A stretch of DNA of 64,000 nucleotides, from assembly GCA_903859715.1 (NCBI GenBank), contig CAIONS010000056.1, positions 124,001 to 188,000 on the forward strand, in the 5' to 3' direction. The notes beneath the pieces are model-generated. The model worked only from the letters and a program-made list of their open reading frames with translations, made no database searches and was not told the origin of the DNA. Shown here piece after piece: positions 62,111-64,000 of the stretch. Numbering within the stretch: the stretch's first letter is position 1; each line of letters opens with the position of its first letter. A program made the position numbers and the translations under genes. The DNA is from an uncultured Opitutia bacterium (GTDB lineage: Bacteria > Verrucomicrobiota > Verrucomicrobiia > Opitutales > Opitutaceae).

Positions 62111-64000
62111 CTAAGGGACTTCGTAAACTTCGATAAGAGCAATACCAGTGGTATTACCCACTCCGGAGACCTTGGCGGAATAGATCCCAGGCTGTAATGT
62201 GACGAGAATCGCCGCGTCTTTGCTCGTCGGACCAGCCAAGCTAAACGCGCCAACGGCGACACTTGCCGAGGCAATTTGGGTGTCGCCACCCCAATTGTCA
62301 TTGCTGGCAACTATCACAGAGGTGCTGCCAACGGTCTGAGTTAGCTGCAATTGCGGATCAGCGAGCACGCCGCCGACCCCGTAGTTGCTCAAAGTTGGGC
62401 CAACTGCTCGGACGAGAACTGTGACCGGCGCAGAGCCAGCAATGACAAAACCTGCAATGAGTACACCGTCACCTGTGCCGACCTGCGCACGGGCTGAAAC
62501 ATTGATCAGGCGCGGGGTCGATGCCGAGTAAGCCAATCCGGAAGCATCATAGATCTCTGCGAGCGCGATGCCGGTGGTGCCTCCGGCCCCGACGACGTTG
62601 GCAGAGTAGGCGCCACTAGCTGGTGTGAGGTATAGCGCAGCGTCCTTGCTGGCATTTGAAACCAAGGGAAAGGCGCCGACAGAATTGCCTGCAGACGAGA
62701 TTTGAGTGTCTCCACCCCAATTGTCATTGGTTGCTATGGGCGCAGCAACAGTTTGCCGGAAGAACTCCAACTCAGGATCCGCGAGAACACCGGCTACCCC
62801 ATAGCTGCTCAACGTGGGTCCTACTCCGCGGACAAGGAGAGGCATCGTTCCGCCAGTGCCGCTGCCGCCGATCACCACGCCAACGATCAATGTATTGTCT
62901 CCTGCGCTGGTACCCGTGCGCACCGAGACATTCGTCAATCGGCTCGGTATTCCAATACTAAGGGTCAGCGGGACGGCATTTGCTCCCGCGGCGTTGGACG
63001 CACTGACCGTAGCTGAAAATGTGCCGGCGATCGTGGGTATTCCTAAAATCGTTCCCGTGGTTGAATCGAAGATGAGTCCGGCGGGTAGCCCGTTCACGCT
63101 GTACTGGCCGACGGAACCGGAAAACACGACAGTGGAGGATAAGTCCGATCCGAGTGATCCTGTCACCGTGGTTGTGCTGGTCAGGGCAGGCGGAGCCAGC
63201 GAACCCCAGTCGATTTTATCCCCAAGTGCTTCCGAGACATAGAGATTGCCCGCGGTGTCCACTGCAATGCCATAGAGACTGTCGAAATGAGCGGCACTCC
63301 CAATGCCGTCGATCGAAAGGAGAGAAGGGAAGGTGTTGATGGAAGAACCGGTAAGTCCGGCGAGGGTTGTCACAACACCGGTTGGAGAAATTTCACGAAT
63401 CGTGTCGATATCCCCCACATAAGCATTGCCCGCAGCATCCGCGGCTATGCTGAACAGGCTGCTAAATCTGGCGGCGCTTCCGGTGCCATCGATTGCCCCT
63501 GGAGTGTTAGGCATTCCCGCCAAGGTCGTGACCATCCCGTCAGGAGTAATTTTTCGAACCGTGAGGGCGTCCGCGACATAGATATTACCCGCCGGATCCA
63601 CGGCCACGCCTTGAGGCCCCTCGAACCTCGCCGCGATGCCGATGCCGTCCGCCCAGCCAAAGCTGCCGGCTGAACCTGCCAAGGTTGTTACGACGCCGGC
63701 GGGAGTGATTTTCGAATCGTATAATTTCCAAGATCGGCAACATAGACATTCCCAGCATCATCTACCGCGACTCCTGACGGCCCGGCAAATTGCGCCGCGC
63801 TCCCGGTGCCATCGGCCGAGCCGTAACTTCCTGCTACGCCGGCAAAGGTCGTCACTACGCCACCGCTGGTAATCTTGCGGATGGTCTGATTCCCGAAGTC
63901 CGCCACATAAAGTATGCCTGTTTTGTCCACCGCCACGCTCTTGGGAAGTCTAAAAAAGGCATTGCTGCCGGTGCCGTCGGCCCAACCCCAACTTCCTGCC
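62111..64000 (-). CDS. NHL-repeat secreted protein with Ig-like and two tandem C-terminal domains; 5' end outside window; one-base frameshift
   Basis: About 630 residues are visible; the N-terminus lies beyond the window. From the N-terminal side there are at least four NHL-type blade repeats (SVAVDKTGILYVADFGNQTIRKI; GVAVDDAGNVYVADLGNYT; GVAVDPAGNIYVADALTVRKI and one more), then a putative Ig domain (VNGLPAGLIFDSTTGTILG), then two tandem domains of about 125 residues, each with VGPTLSxYGVxGVLADPxL, NDNWGGDTQI, SKDAA and GTTGIAL. The frame breaks at the TTTT at 63709-63712: one frame ends TIRKSLPPAS, the other resumes with GVVTTLAGSAG; one added base gives IRKITPAGVV, exactly the repeat consensus. 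Such proteins are exported and bind surfaces or glycans; the two-domain C-terminus is familiar from Opitutaceae. Confidence 0.85.

Noticed and set aside
1-64000. CRISPR arrays, insertion sequences, tRNA or rRNA genes, integrase or attachment sites
   Set aside because: No regularly spaced short repeats, transposase or integrase motifs, or cloverleaf-capable gene with CCA end could be recognised; gaps are short and largely unstructured.

Overview
The window is GC-rich, has no rRNA or tRNA gene that I can see, and is almost entirely coding. It most resembles a chromosome segment of an Opitutaceae-like member of the Verrucomicrobiota. That guess rests on three things: a sigma factor / FecR / STN-type TonB receptor unit (36-38 kb), an N-terminally extended acyl carrier protein, and an NHL-repeat secreted protein ending in two copies of a C-terminal domain I associate with that family. 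The taxonomic call is an inference from gene style.

Almost everything is a surface-glycan locus. Bases 1-10150 (mostly + strand) hold two polytopic membrane proteins with extracytoplasmic C-terminal domains, two methyltransferases, a GT4 glycosyltransferase on the - strand, and a tightly overlapped triad: sugar-nucleotide SDR, DegT aminotransferase, polyprenyl-phosphate sugar synthase. Bases 10160-18635 (- strand) hold a GT2 enzyme, rmlA, rmlB, an RmlD-like reductase resembling the plant bifunctional NRS/ER enzyme (no rmlC is present), a GT39-like membrane protein, a second polyprenyl-phosphate sugar synthase, a CDP-paratose-epimerase-like SDR and a small exported protein. After one + strand methyltransferase (18948-19610), everything to the end is on the - strand.

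Bases 19659-32121 hold a second CDP-paratose-epimerase-like SDR, two membrane proteins, a methyltransferase with a beta-sandwich N-terminus, and three glycosyltransferases (one of about 1,220 residues with GT4-beta-GT2-GT2 order, one plain GT4, one GT2-GT4 fusion). Bases 32260-37738 are a different kind of block: an acyl carrier protein and a TonB receptor / FecR / ECF sigma unit, in which the receptor gene carries a one-base frameshift near its 3' end. Bases 37946-61932 return to glycan genes: a methyltransferase, a membrane protein coupled to a third polyprenyl-phosphate sugar synthase, then an alternating run of five polytopic membrane proteins and two giant beta-beta-GT2-GT2-GT4 enzymes. 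The last 1.9 kb is the 3' part of an NHL-repeat exported protein, also with a one-base frameshift.

Read together, the locus encodes eleven GT-C-like membrane proteins and three polyprenyl-phosphate-sugar synthases, but no recognisable flippase, polymerase, priming transferase or ABC exporter. The simplest reading is that cytoplasmic GT2/GT4 enzymes build glycans, the DPM1/ArnC-like enzymes load single sugars onto a lipid carrier, and the membrane proteins transfer them outside the cytoplasmic membrane. Two recurring beta-sandwich modules, one on the cytoplasmic enzymes and one on the membrane proteins, tie the set together. This functional picture is inference; family calls rest on visible motifs.
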